Source: Salinispora cortesiana
GTDB taxonomy: Bacteria > Actinomycetota > Actinomycetes > Mycobacteriales > Micromonosporaceae
Direction of reading: 5' to 3'
Length of the DNA: 33,266 nt
Assembly: GCF_000484695.1 (NCBI RefSeq)
Contig: NZ_AXVR01000049.1
Coordinates: forward strand, 1 to 33,266
The translations under genes were made by a program, and so were the position numbers. Position 1 is the stretch's first letter. Each line of letters begins with the position of its first letter. The notes beneath the pieces are model-generated. The model was not told the DNA's origin, ran no database searches, and worked only from the letters and a program-made list of their open reading frames with translations. Positions 15,272 through 23,188 of the stretch are shown one piece after another.

Positions 15272-17875
15272 CTATGGCTCGATGTCGACGTAAAGGTCGT
15301 CGACACCGCTGGCCGTGTCAGCCGGCGCCCAACGCACCGCCCGGGCCCGGGACGCCGCGCGCAGTGGCTCGGCGATCTCGGCAACCAACACTGCGGCGTC
15401 CGGGGTGCGGGCGTCGAGCACCAGCGCCTCGATCGACGCACCTCCGCCGAGCCGGTGCCGGGTACGCGACGCCCGCACCGCATCCAGCACGGTCACCAGC
15501 CGGTCCACCGCGGCCCGGTCGGCCGCAGACCCGGCCGATTCGGTCCATTCGGGACGTATGCCCGGCCACTGGGTCAGGTGCAGGCTCACCGTACCCTCGC
15601 CGGTCCGGAACAACCGCTGGTACTGGTCCTCGGTGATGAACGGTGCGAACGGGGCGAGTAGTCCGAGCACCGTCCGGTACACCTCGCGCAGCGTGGCCCG
15701 AGCCGCCGCCCGTTCGGCGTCGGTGTGCTCCGCAGGGCTGGTAAACCGGATCTTCACCAGTTCGATGTACCGGTCGCAGAGGATTGACCAGCAGAATGTC
15801 GAGGCGATTCGGTACGCCTGCGCGTAGTCGTACTCCTCGAAGGCACCCGTTGTGTCGCGGACCGCGTCCGCCAAGTGAGACAGCACCCACCGGTCCACCG
15901 CGGTACGCGCCGCGAGCGCCGGCGGGTCGGCCGGATCGGCGGCGTACGACCCGACGAATCGGCCCACGTTCCACAGCTTGACCGCCAACTTGCGGCCGGT
16001 CCGCACGTCCTTCTCGTGATAGCGCAGGTCGTTGCCGATCCGGGGGCGGGCCGCCCAGAGCCGCAGCGCATCCGCCCCGTACCGCTCGATGACCTGGTCG
16101 GGGACGTACCGGTTGAATCCGTCGGCGGTGGCCGAGGCCTCGAGATCCCGTTTGGAGATCTTCCTGCCCTGCTCGTTGAGCCCCCAGCCGGAGATCATGG
16201 CGGCGGTCCAGGGCAACCGGTCGGCAAGCAGGTGCGACTGCACGATCGTGTAGAACAGCCAGGTGCGGATGATCTCGAACGCCTGCACGCGCAGGCTCAT
16301 CGGGGTCAGCGGCCCGTCCCCGGGCCGGCCGCGGGCCGCCCAGCCGTCGTGAATCTGCGGGCTGAGCGAGGACGTCATCCAGGTGTCCATTACGTCTGTG
16401 TCCGGCCGCAGCTCAGCGCCGCCGCATTCCGGGCAGGCAGCCACCGGCGGCGCGGCACTGAGCGGGTCGACCGGCAACGCGTCCGGCTCGGCCAGGATCG
16501 GCCGGTCGCAGTCGGCGCAGAACCAGACGGGGAACGGCACCCCGTAGTGCCGCTGCCGGCTGATGTTCCAGTCCCACTTCAGACCGGTGATCCAGTCCTC
16601 CAGCCGGCGGCGCATGAACGGCGGCACCCAGGTCAACTCCCGGGCCCGGGCCAGCAGGGCATCCCGCTTGTCCCGCACCGCAATAAACCATTGCGGCCGG
16701 ATCTGGAACTCCACCGGTGTGCCGCACCGCTCGTGCACGCCCAGCACCTGGCGTAGGGACCGGCTGGCGCCGAGCGCGCCCGACTCCGCCAGCCGGCGGA
16801 CGACCGCGGTCCGAGCCTCGGCCACCGGCAGCCCGGCGAACTCGCCGGCGACATCGGTGAGCCGCCCGTCCGGGCCGAGGGCCATGCGCAGGTCGAGCCC
16901 GTCGCGCCGCCAGCGGATCACGTCCTCCCCATCACCGAACGAGCAGACCATCATGAGGCCGGTACCGAAGCCGGGATCCACCGCCTCGTCGGCCCGGATC
17001 GGCACCTCGTGGCCGAAGATCGGCACCCGGGCGGTCCCACCGATCAGGGCCGCGTATCGGTCGTCGGCCGGGTGGCAGTACAGCGCCACGCAGCCGGCGA
17101 GCAGCTCCGGCCGCGTCGTCGCGATGGTAAGGAAGGTCGCCTTGTCATCGCCGGCCGCCTCGAACGCGCCCCCTCCGGACGCGGCGGTGACCGGGGGCTC
17201 CGGGGGGCCGGGTGCGAATCGGATGTCGTGGATCCTCCCGGTGCGGGACAGGTCGTCGATATCGGCCTGGGCGAGCGAGGTCCGGCACTCCGGGCACCAC
17301 AGGATCGGGTCGGTCGCCCGCCGCACGTGGCCGGCGGCGTGCAGGGTGACGAAGGCCGCCTGGGCGGTACGCTGGCACCGCTGGTCGATCGTCGAGTAGG
17401 ACAGCGACCAGTCCACCGACAGGCCGAGGCGGCGCCACAGGTCCGCGTATCGGCCGGTGGTCGCCCGCGTCTCGGCCAGGCACAGCGCGACGAACTCGGC
17501 CCGCGGCATGTCGGCCGCCCGGATTCCGTGCTTGTGCTCCACGTACCGCTCGGTGGGCAGGCCGTTGTCGTCGAAGCCCATCGGATAGAAGATCCGGTCG
17601 CCACGCATCCGCCGGTAGCGGACGACGAAGTCGGGCTGCGAGTAGCTCATGGCGTGTCCGACGTGCAGGTGGGACGCGGACACGTACGGCGGTGCGGTGT
17701 CGATGCTGAAGACCGGCCCGTTCGCGGCCGGGTCGTACCGGTAGATGTCGTGGCTTTCCCAGAGCTCGCGGGCCGCCCGCTCGACCGCGATGTGGTCGTA
17801 GGGCGGCGGTGCGGCGGGGGCGCCGGCCGCGGTCGGGATGTCAGGGCGCGCGTGGGTGCACTGGTCGGTGGACAT
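15272..17875 (-). CDS. valS: Valyl-tRNA synthetase, archaeal-like (type 2) form
   Basis: An 867-residue class I synthetase. The HIGH motif is HVGH (71-74), followed by YPMGFDDNGLPTERYVE, typical of the second type of ValRS found in archaea and scattered bacteria rather than the usual actinobacterial ValS. An editing (CP1) domain is present (TIATTRPELLAGCVALYCHP; GTGLMMVCSFGD), then WDWNISRQRHYGVPFPVW and a KMSKS loop altered to KISKR (about residue 570). The anticodon-binding domain follows. No long C-terminal coiled coil is visible. The gene lies next to a regulator, an exporter and a valine-type NRPS cluster, suggesting a target-resistant second copy; the chromosomal ValRS is not in the window. 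IleRS is the main alternative but the FDDNGLPTER block favours ValRS. Expression appears controlled by an upstream attenuation leader. Confidence 0.85.
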   Translation of the reverse strand: MSTDQCTHARPDIPTAAGAPAAPPPYDHIAVERAARELWESHDIYRYDPAANGPVFSIDTAPPYVSASHLHVGHAMSYSQPDFVVRYRRMRGDRIFYPMGFDDNGLPTERYVEHKHGIRAADMPRAEFVALCLAETRATTGRYADLWRRLGLSVDWSLSYSTIDQRCQRTAQAAFVTLHAAGHVRRATDPILWCPECRTSLAQADIDDLSRTGRIHDIRFAPGPPEPPVTAASGGGAFEAAGDDKATFLTIATTRPELLAGCVALYCHPADDRYAALIGGTARVPIFGHEVPIRADEAVDPGFGTGLMMVCSFGDGEDVIRWRRDGLDLRMALGPDGRLTDVAGEFAGLPVAEARTAVVRRLAESGALGASRSLRQVLGVHERCGTPVEFQIRPQWFIAVRDKRDALLARARELTWVPPFMRRRLEDWITGLKWDWNISRQRHYGVPFPVWFCADCDRPILAEPDALPVDPLSAAPPVAACPECGGAELRPDTDVMDTWMTSSLSPQIHDGWAARGRPGDGPLTPMSLRVQAFEIIRTWLFYTIVQSHLLADRLPWTAAMISGWGLNEQGRKISKRDLEASATADGFNRYVPDQVIERYGADALRLWAARPRIGNDLRYHEKDVRTGRKLAVKLWNVGRFVGSYAADPADPPALAARTAVDRWVLSHLADAVRDTTGAFEEYDYAQAYRIASTFCWSILCDRYIELVKIRFTSPAEHTDAERAAARATLREVYRTVLGLLAPFAPFITEDQYQRLFRTGEGTVSLHLTQWPGIRPEWTESAGSAADRAAVDRLVTVLDAVRASRTRHRLGGGASIEALVLDARTPDAAVLVAEIAEPLRAASRARAVRWAPADTASGVDDLYVDIEP

Positions 17876-17892
17876 GGCAGGAGTACGCCTCT

Positions 17893-17996
17893 CCGGCTGG
17901 GGAAACGGCGAAGCCGGCGCGCGGGTGCGGTGACACCGCGGGGGCGCGCGCGGGCGCCGAAGGAAAAGTCTGCAGCGGAGCCCGTCAGGCGACGGG
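17893..17996 (-). promoter_or_regulatory. Hairpins of a probable attenuator between leader peptide and ValRS
   Basis: Read on the minus strand, CCCGTC-GCCT-GACGGG (17981-17996) folds at the stop codon of the leader peptide and is followed 12 nt later by TTTTCC. A second stem, CCGGCT/AGCCGG with a 13-nt loop (17893-17917), lies just before the ValRS ribosome binding area. These can act as competing or terminating stems, but I cannot decide by eye which pairing is the terminator and which the antiterminator. Confidence 0.45.
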
Positions 17997-18038
17997 TACT
18001 CGGCGTACTCGCAAGGGCCGGCGACGAATGATGATCAT
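17985..18038 (-). CDS. Branched-chain attenuator leader peptide upstream of ValRS
   Basis: ATG at 18038, preceded by AAGGAG and GGAG, reads MIIIRRRPLRVRRVPVA (17 residues) and stops at 17985. Three Ile codons follow the start and three Val codons (GTA, GTA, GTC) lie near the end. This layout is close to known actinobacterial ilvB leader peptides that sense Ile/Val/Leu tRNA charging by ribosome stalling. Placed 110 nt ahead of a ValRS gene, it would let low Val-tRNA or Ile-tRNA charging raise synthetase expression. No T-box motif is found, so this is attenuation by a leader peptide rather than a T-box riboswitch. Confidence 0.7.
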   Translation of the reverse strand: MIIIRRRPLRVRRVPVA

Positions 18039-18107
18039 ATCTCCGCACTCCTTCCGGGCGTACTGTGCCGATCGATGCGCTGACGCCTCCGGCGCCAGGG
18101 TCCGCCA

Positions 18108-18113
18108 ATCATA
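18108..18113 (-). promoter_or_regulatory. Probable -10 element for the leader/ValRS transcript
   Basis: TATGAT on the minus strand (one mismatch to TATAAT) lies about 70 nt upstream of the leader peptide ATG, leaving a 5' region of about 60 nt. The -35 is not clear; the area upstream is filled with GCCGGTT heptad repeats. Confidence 0.5.
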
Positions 18114-18132
18114 CGCCGCAACCCGGGCCGTC

Positions 18133-18158
18133 GGTTGCCGGTTGCCGGTTGCCGGTTG
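18133..18158. repeat. Tandem heptamer repeat (GGTTGCC, 3.7 copies)
   Basis: Three perfect and one partial copy of GGTTGCC stand in tandem between the divergent ValRS-leader and ArsR-like promoters. The repeat covers the region where the -35 of the leftward promoter should be, so copy-number change could alter expression. A sister array with GCCGGTC units lies at 211-230. Confidence 0.7.
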
Positions 18159-18205
18159 CGCCCAGAGTGCGGCGCATGGCGCCAACGCGGGTCCCCGACC
18201 AATGC

Positions 18206-18211
18206 TAGATT
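18206..18211 (+). promoter_or_regulatory. -10 element of a leaderless ArsR-like gene
   Basis: TAGATT lies 6 nt before the ATG at 18218, so transcription would begin at or next to the A of the start codon. Leaderless mRNAs are common in actinobacteria. No ribosome binding site precedes the ATG, which supports this reading. Confidence 0.5.
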
Positions 18212-18217
18212 CGGAAC

Positions 18218-18805
18218 ATGTCTTCCACATCTCTCACGGATGTCGAAGGGCTGCGCGCGCTGGCTCATCCCACGCGGCTCCGGATCCTGGATCTGCTCCG
18301 CGTCCACGACCAGCTGACCGCCTCGGAATGCGCGGTGCAGCTCAGGCTCTCGCCCAAGTCCTGCTCCTACCACTTGCACGTACTCGCCCGCCAGGGCCTG
18401 GTGGAGCAGGGCCATCCGCTCGCCGAAGACACCCGGCAGCGACCCTGGCGACGCTGCTTCGACGAGGTACAGATGCCCCCGCCGGGCGAGACCGGCGGCG
18501 CGGAGTCCGACAGCGCCCGCACGGACGCGATCGACGCCTCGGCCCGGCACGATCACAGCCTCTTCCTGAGCTTCCTGGCGTCGCGGCAGGCAGAGAACGG
18601 TGACTGGGCAGCGAGCACCACCGTGCACACCCGAACCGCCCTCATGACACCCGCCGAACTCAAAGCCTGGGGCGAGGCGGTCGAGGAGGTCACCCGCAGC
18701 CACGTCGAGAAGGCGGGCCGGACCCGCCGCGACGGACGCAGCCCGGTCCGGCTGGCCGTGCGCGGCTTCCCCCAGACCGCGCCCGGGACGGAGACTGCCG
18801 ATTGA
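18218..18805 (+). CDS. ArsR-like helix-turn-helix regulator
   Basis: A 195-residue protein. Residues 5-75 form a winged helix of the ArsR/HTH_20 type: LRALAHPTRLRILDLLRVHD, LTASECAVQLRLSPKSCSYH (recognition helix) and LHVLARQGLVEQ. The C-terminal half, rich in charged residues, is the extension found in ArsR proteins paired with MFS exporters in actinobacteria; it lacks a Cys metal site. It is probably a repressor of the exporter and perhaps of the divergent ValRS transcript. The MFS gene starts inside its stop (TTGA), so both are made from one mRNA. Ligand is unknown, plausibly the product of the adjacent NRPS cluster. Confidence 0.8.
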   Translation: MSSTSLTDVEGLRALAHPTRLRILDLLRVHDQLTASECAVQLRLSPKSCSYHLHVLARQGLVEQGHPLAEDTRQRPWRRCFDEVQMPPPGETGGAESDSARTDAIDASARHDHSLFLSFLASRQAENGDWAASTTVHTRTALMTPAELKAWGEAVEEVTRSHVEKAGRTRRDGRSPVRLAVRGFPQTAPGTETAD

Positions 18806-20022
18806 GCGGGACCGAGACGACGGGCCTGCGCCGCTACGCCGCAGTGGTCGCGAACCGGCAGATCCTGGCCGCCCTGATCGGCGCGCTCGTCGCACGCCTG
18901 GCCCAGACGATGGCACCGCTGCTCATCCTCCTGCTGGCCAACCAGCGGCACGGTGGGTTCGCCATCGCGGGCGCGGCCGCCGCCACCTACGGTCTCTGCG
19001 CGAGCCTGAGCGGGCCGCTGATCGCCCGGCTGGCCGAGCGCTACGGCAACGTCGTCCTGCTGATCGCCGGGATCCTGACCAGCGCCGGCCTATTCGTCAT
19101 CGTCCTGCCGTGGCAGTCGTGGAACTTCTGGGCCGGTGTCGTGCTGGCCGGCGCGGCGATCCCTCCGCTGAGCGCAACGCTGCGCGCCACGATCGCGGCC
19201 ACCATCGACGACCCGCAGGAACGCATCGCCGCGTACAGCCTGGAGACCGTGGGCACCGAGGTGTTGTTCGTACTGGGGCCCGCCCTCGTCGGGCTGGTCG
19301 TGGCCCTAAGCAGCCCGACGGCTGCCCTGGCCGGTACTGCGTTGCTCCCGGTTGCCGGTGCCACCACCCTGCTGACCCAGCAGCGTCGCGTCCCGTCGCC
19401 GGAAGCGCAGGAGCAGGCTACGGACCGTCGGATGCTGATCCGGCTGGCCCCGTGGCTGAGCGTGGCGGCGGTCCAGATGGCCGCGATCGGCCTCGTGGAG
19501 GTCGCCCTGATCGCGGTCGCGGTCGAATTCACCTCGTCGGCCGCCAGCGGGGCAGTGCTCGCGACATGGGCGGCGGGCAGTGTCGTGGGTGGATTGTGGT
19601 ACGGGTCGCGGTCGTGGCGAGCACCGGCGCGCCGACAGGTGCGGCTGCTACTGATTGGCAGCGCCGCCGGATTCGCCCTGCTGCTCGCCGCCCGGTCCGC
19701 TCCGGCCCTGTACCCGCTGGCGTTTCTCGCCGGCGTGTTCATCACCCCGGCGGCAGCGGCACTGCTGACCGATCTGAGTGAGAACCTGACGGGCGGGCAT
19801 CGGCTGACCGCGTTCGCTTGGCTGGCGTCCGCGAACGGGGTGGCCGGATCCCTGGCCTACGCCGCGGGCGGAGTGCTGGTCACCAACACTGGGCCGGGGG
19901 CGACGATCGCCGTCGCCGCCATCCTTCCCGCGCTCGCGGCACTACTGTTCCGTGGCCGGGGACAGGTCCACGCTGTCCACGGCGGAATTCCAATGGTCAA
20001 GGCCAGGGCTTCGGCAGGGTAG
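18802..20022 (+). CDS. Major facilitator superfamily transporter
   Basis: A 406-residue integral membrane protein with about 12 hydrophobic segments in two halves split near residue 205 (the hydrophilic linker SPEAQEQATDRRM). The loop LAERYGN between helices 2 and 3 resembles the MFS motif A. It looks like the drug exporters linked to ArsR regulators and would pump a small molecule out of the cell. Start TTG at 18802 overlaps the regulator stop. The last about 25 residues (after LLFRGRGQ) are atypical and adjoin a transposase remnant, so the original C-terminus may have been replaced. Likely role: self-resistance or export for the neighbouring peptide cluster. Confidence 0.82.
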   Translation: MSGTETTGLRRYAAVVANRQILAALIGALVARLAQTMAPLLILLLANQRHGGFAIAGAAAATYGLCASLSGPLIARLAERYGNVVLLIAGILTSAGLFVIVLPWQSWNFWAGVVLAGAAIPPLSATLRATIAATIDDPQERIAAYSLETVGTEVLFVLGPALVGLVVALSSPTAALAGTALLPVAGATTLLTQQRRVPSPEAQEQATDRRMLIRLAPWLSVAAVQMAAIGLVEVALIAVAVEFTSSAASGAVLATWAAGSVVGGLWYGSRSWRAPARRQVRLLLIGSAAGFALLLAARSAPALYPLAFLAGVFITPAAAALLTDLSENLTGGHRLTAFAWLASANGVAGSLAYAAGGVLVTNTGPGATIAVAAILPALAALLFRGRGQVHAVHGGIPMVKARASAG

Positions 20023-20023
20023 C

Positions 20024-20190
20024 CAGGTGGCCGCAGCAGCGGCTGGAAGCGGGTCAGCTCGTTGGCCCTGCCGTCAACGTCGACCTGGCCCAGGACCGTT
20101 CCGGTGTGTTGGTCGAGCACGGCGAGCAGGTGCGCCTGGGCGCCGGCCGGGCCACTGCCACGCAGGGCATTCCCCTCCACGCTGTGCACC
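20024..20190 (-). pseudogene. Remnant of an ISAs1-family transposase
   Basis: On the minus strand the sequence reads VEGNALRGSGPAGAQ, AHLLAVLDQHTGTVLGQVD and VDGRANELTRFQPLL. This matches the DDE-transposase core of ISAs1 elements (VDGKTLRG, VHLLAVLD, KTNEITRFQPLL). Only about 55 residues remain; both ends of the element are lost and the catalytic Lys of VDGK is changed. It abuts the MFS gene's 3' end and marks the left border of the AT-rich region before the peptide cluster. Confidence 0.75.
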
Positions 20191-20239
20191 CGCCGCCCGC
20201 CCCCGCTGCCGGCCGGTACGCGAGGACCCACCGATACCT

Positions 20240-20631
20240 GGGTGATCAGCAGAAATTCGTCTCTGTCTATATATCACCATGATCCCATCCGCCCACAACC
20301 GCCATATCTTTACCTTGCCGAAGCCCTGCAGTCAAGACTTAATAAGGGATTATGAAGAGAATTACATGCCCTTTAAGACGGACTCACAGTGGTAAATAAT
20401 CATCCCAACTTCACGGCCACGCACCAGGGGAGGGAATCGCAATGTGCTGGCGGCGGGCCGAACTTTACGAACTCGGCAGATCTGCCCCATACCTCAATTA
20501 ATACGTTTTTCGCATAATCACCGGTTAGATGATTAATATTTCGTGTAGCTGAGCGCGACCGGCCGACCCCGGCGCGCTTAGCGCTGCGCCATTCCCCTGA
20601 CCGTCGACCCGTCTCGGTAAAGGTGAAACAT
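20240..20631. other. AT-rich regulatory region before the NRPS cluster
   Basis: This 390-nt stretch is clearly richer in A and T than anything else in the window. It holds CATAAT (20513-20518, a possible -10), TAATAT runs near 20532, and several very short open frames with fair ribosome binding sites. It most likely carries the promoter and leader of the peptide operon that starts at 20632. I see no recognisable operator. Confidence 0.5.
20442..20501 (+). CDS. Possible 19-residue leader peptide
   Basis: ATG at 20442 stands 7 nt after GGGGAGGG and reads MCWRRAELYELGRSAPYLN before TAA. The ribosome binding site is the strongest in the region. Its Cys, Trp, Arg-Arg beginning recalls short actinobacterial leader peptides, but the match is weak. 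It precedes the Rieske gene by 130 nt and could control it or be a chance frame. Confidence 0.3.
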   Translation: MCWRRAELYELGRSAPYLN

Positions 20632-21824
20632 ATGCGCTCGACGCTGCCCAGAAATGGGGCAACACCCAATTATAGTGGATCCGATACGATCGATCGGATA
20701 ATAGCCGAAACGCAGGACGCACGCGCTTTTCCTGGCCTCGCCTACACGTCGGAAGACCTGTTCGCCTGGGAGCTGGAGCGACTCTTCGGGCAGGGCTGGC
20801 TGCCGGTCGGCCGGGTCGCCGAGTTCGCCGAGAAGGGCACCCAGGCCGCCGTCATGTCGGCCGGGCGCAACATCCTGATCACCGGCACCGGCGACGGGGT
20901 GAACGTCTTCGTCAACGCCTGCCGCCACCGTGGGCACGAGCTGGTCGCCCCCGCCTGCACGATTCGACGCGCCCAGGTCTGGTGCGCCTACCACGCCTGG
21001 GTCTACGGCCTGGACGGCGAACTGCGCCGGGCGCCGCGGTTCGAGGACGCCGCCGAGCGACACCCGCAGGGCATGGACCTACTCCCGGTTCGATCCACCG
21101 AATGGAACGGATGGCTGTTCGTCAACCACTCCGGGGACGCGGACGACTTCGGCGAATCCCTCGGCAATCTCACCGACATCCTCGCGCCCTATCATCTCGG
21201 CACCCTAAAACAGGTCGGCACCGAGGTCTACGACGTCCACGCCAACTGGAAACTCCTCGTCGAGAACTACCTGGAGTGCTACCACTGCCCCAGTACGCAT
21301 CCCGAACTCAGCAAGGTCCAGCGGACTGTTAACGGTGAGGGATTCGCCAGCACCGGGATGTGGCTTGGCGGTTCCCTGGATCTCAAGAATTCCGCGGCGA
21401 GCATGTCCCTCGATGGAAAGGGCCCGGAGTGGACCTTTCCTGAGCTCGACGAGAATCGTGCGCGACAGGTCTGCTACTACGCGGTGCTACCCGGTCTCTT
21501 CGTCACCGCGATGCACGATTACGTGGTCACCCATCGCCTCGACCCGGTCGCTCAGGATCGCACGCGGGTAGTCGCGAATGGTTCTTCCCGGAAGAACTGC
21601 TGACCAGCACCGGGTTCACGCCGGACTATGCGATCGATTTCTGGAAGACCACCAATCAGCAGGACTGGGACGCCTGTTCGTCCACCCAGCGGGGCGTCTC
21701 CGATCCGCGATACATCGCCGGCCCGCTCGCCTCGCACGAGGAGGAGCTGCACACCTTCCTACGGGCACTGGCCGACGCGTACCGCAACGACAGCCGGCTC
21801 CGACCGCTGTGGACCAAGCGGTGA
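20632..21824 (+). CDS. Rieske non-heme iron oxygenase (frameshifted)
   Basis: An oxygenase alpha-subunit of about 397 residues if one missing base is restored. The Rieske [2Fe-2S] ligands are C97-x-H99 (ACRHRGHEL) and C118-x2-H121 (CAYHAWVYG). The mononuclear iron site is ENYLECYHCPSTHPEL with H218-x4-H223. After VV at 21573 one base is lacking: the other frame continues EWFFPEELLTSTGFTPDYAI to a stop at 21822-21824 that overlaps the next start (GTGA). As written, the frame ends early at 21603. ATG at 20632 is preferred since AAAGGTG lies 6 nt upstream. It resembles choline-monooxygenase/ring-hydroxylase types and probably hydroxylates or desaturates the valine unit; no ferredoxin or reductase gene is adjacent. 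The lesion may be a sequencing error or inactivation. Confidence 0.82.
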
Positions 21825-23188
21825 CCGGTATGCGAGTCCGGACCGGCGTCGTCGTCGTCGGGGCAGGTCTGTCCGGTCTGTGCGCCGCGGAGGCTCTCAC
21901 CGCGGACGGGCACGACGTCGAGGTCCTGGAGGCATCCGACCGGCTGGGCGGACGCACCCGCACGGAGGCGGCGCCGCTCGGACTCGAACTGGACTGCGGC
22001 GGTGCGTACATCGGGAACCAGCACACCGAGATCCGGCAGCTGGCCGACCGGCTGGGCGTACCGCTCCAGCGCACTGTCGCCCCCGGCGCCGCACTGTTCG
22101 ACCTGTCCGGTCGCCGGTACCGGGACGACGACGCCGACGCCGACGCGCCCTTCAACGCTCTGGCCCTCGGCCTCGCCCTGGACCGCATCGACGAGCTGAC
22201 CGAGGCCGTCGACCTCCACTCGCCCGGCTCGTCACCGGACGCGGCGCAGCAGGACCGGATCACCGTGCACGAGTGGCTGAGCACCGAGCGGATGACCTCC
22301 GCAACCACGTTGCTGATCGAGCAGATTGTGCGGGAGATGCTGGCCTCGGAGCCGGACGAGGTGTCCCTGCTCCACTTCCTCTTCTACGTCAAATCCGGCG
22401 GCGGTCTCGACTTCCTCACCGCCTTCGCCGGTGGCGCCCAGGAGTTCCGCCTGGCCGGTGGAGCCGCCGGACTCAGCGAACGGCTCGCCGCCCGGCTGGA
22501 CCGCCCGGTGCGGACCGGTCGCCCGGTCCGCCGCATCTACGCCACCACCACCGGCGCGATCCGGGTGGAGGCCGACGGCTTCGTCGCCGACTGCGACCGG
22601 GTCGTCCTGGCGATCGGCCCGGCACCGGAACGAGCCGTCGAAGTGACCATCCCGGGCGCGGCCGCGTCGCCGGTGCCGGCATCCACCGGCGGCTCGGTGG
22701 TGAAGATCCACCTGGTCTACCGGACGCCGTTCTGGCGCGACAGCGGGCTTAGCGGCTGGGTCACCGCGGACCGGGCACCGCTGCGCTTCCTGGTCGACGA
22801 CTCCAACGGGCGCGACGGCCTCGGTGTCCTGGTCGGATTCCTGACCGGGGCGGAAGCCCGGGCCTACCGCGCCGGCCGGATCACCTGGGCAGGGCTCACG
22901 GCCCGGCTGGCGGACTGGTTCGGACCCCCGGCCCTGGCGCCCGTGCACGTCACCGCGCAGGACTGGCAGCGGCAGCCGTGGGTCCAGGGCTGCTACGCGG
23001 CGGTGCCCACTCCCGGGGCCTGGCTCGACGCCCGATCCCCCGGCGACCCGGACGGTCCCCTGCACCGGGTGGGTGCAGAGCATTCGCCGTACTTCTTCGG
23101 CCACCTCGAAGGCGCCGTCCGCTCGGCGAACGCTCTCGTCCGGCGGATCCCCCGCCCGGCCGGATCCGGCGAACGGGTACCGCGGTGA
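21821..23188 (+). CDS. FAD-dependent amine oxidase
   Basis: A 455-residue flavin monoamine oxidase family protein. The dinucleotide-binding motif VVVVGAGLSGLCAAEAL lies at about 10-26 with the ribose acid in VLEASDRLGGRTRT, and the C-terminal FAD contact region is near YFFGHLEGAVRSANALVRRI. GTG at 21821 overlaps the Rieske stop; ATG at 21830 is an alternative. Enzymes of this family oxidise C-N bonds of amines or amino acids to imines, giving keto or dehydro products. Its coupling to the Rieske and LLM genes and to the Val-type A-T protein suggests it acts on free or carrier-bound valine derivatives. Confidence 0.85.
   Translation: MTGMRVRTGVVVVGAGLSGLCAAEALTADGHDVEVLEASDRLGGRTRTEAAPLGLELDCGGAYIGNQHTEIRQLADRLGVPLQRTVAPGAALFDLSGRRYRDDDADADAPFNALALGLALDRIDELTEAVDLHSPGSSPDAAQQDRITVHEWLSTERMTSATTLLIEQIVREMLASEPDEVSLLHFLFYVKSGGGLDFLTAFAGGAQEFRLAGGAAGLSERLAARLDRPVRTGRPVRRIYATTTGAIRVEADGFVADCDRVVLAIGPAPERAVEVTIPGAAASPVPASTGGSVVKIHLVYRTPFWRDSGLSGWVTADRAPLRFLVDDSNGRDGLGVLVGFLTGAEARAYRAGRITWAGLTARLADWFGPPALAPVHVTAQDWQRQPWVQGCYAAVPTPGAWLDARSPGDPDGPLHRVGAEHSPYFFGHLEGAVRSANALVRRIPRPAGSGERVPR

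Noticed and set aside
17009..18031. Long plus-strand frame antisense to the ValRS gene
   Set aside because: It mirrors ValRS codons, has no start signals and shows no conserved motifs.
17876..18110. T-box riboswitch upstream of the synthetase
   Set aside because: No T-box consensus or specifier-loop structure is visible; the Ile/Val leader peptide explains the region better.
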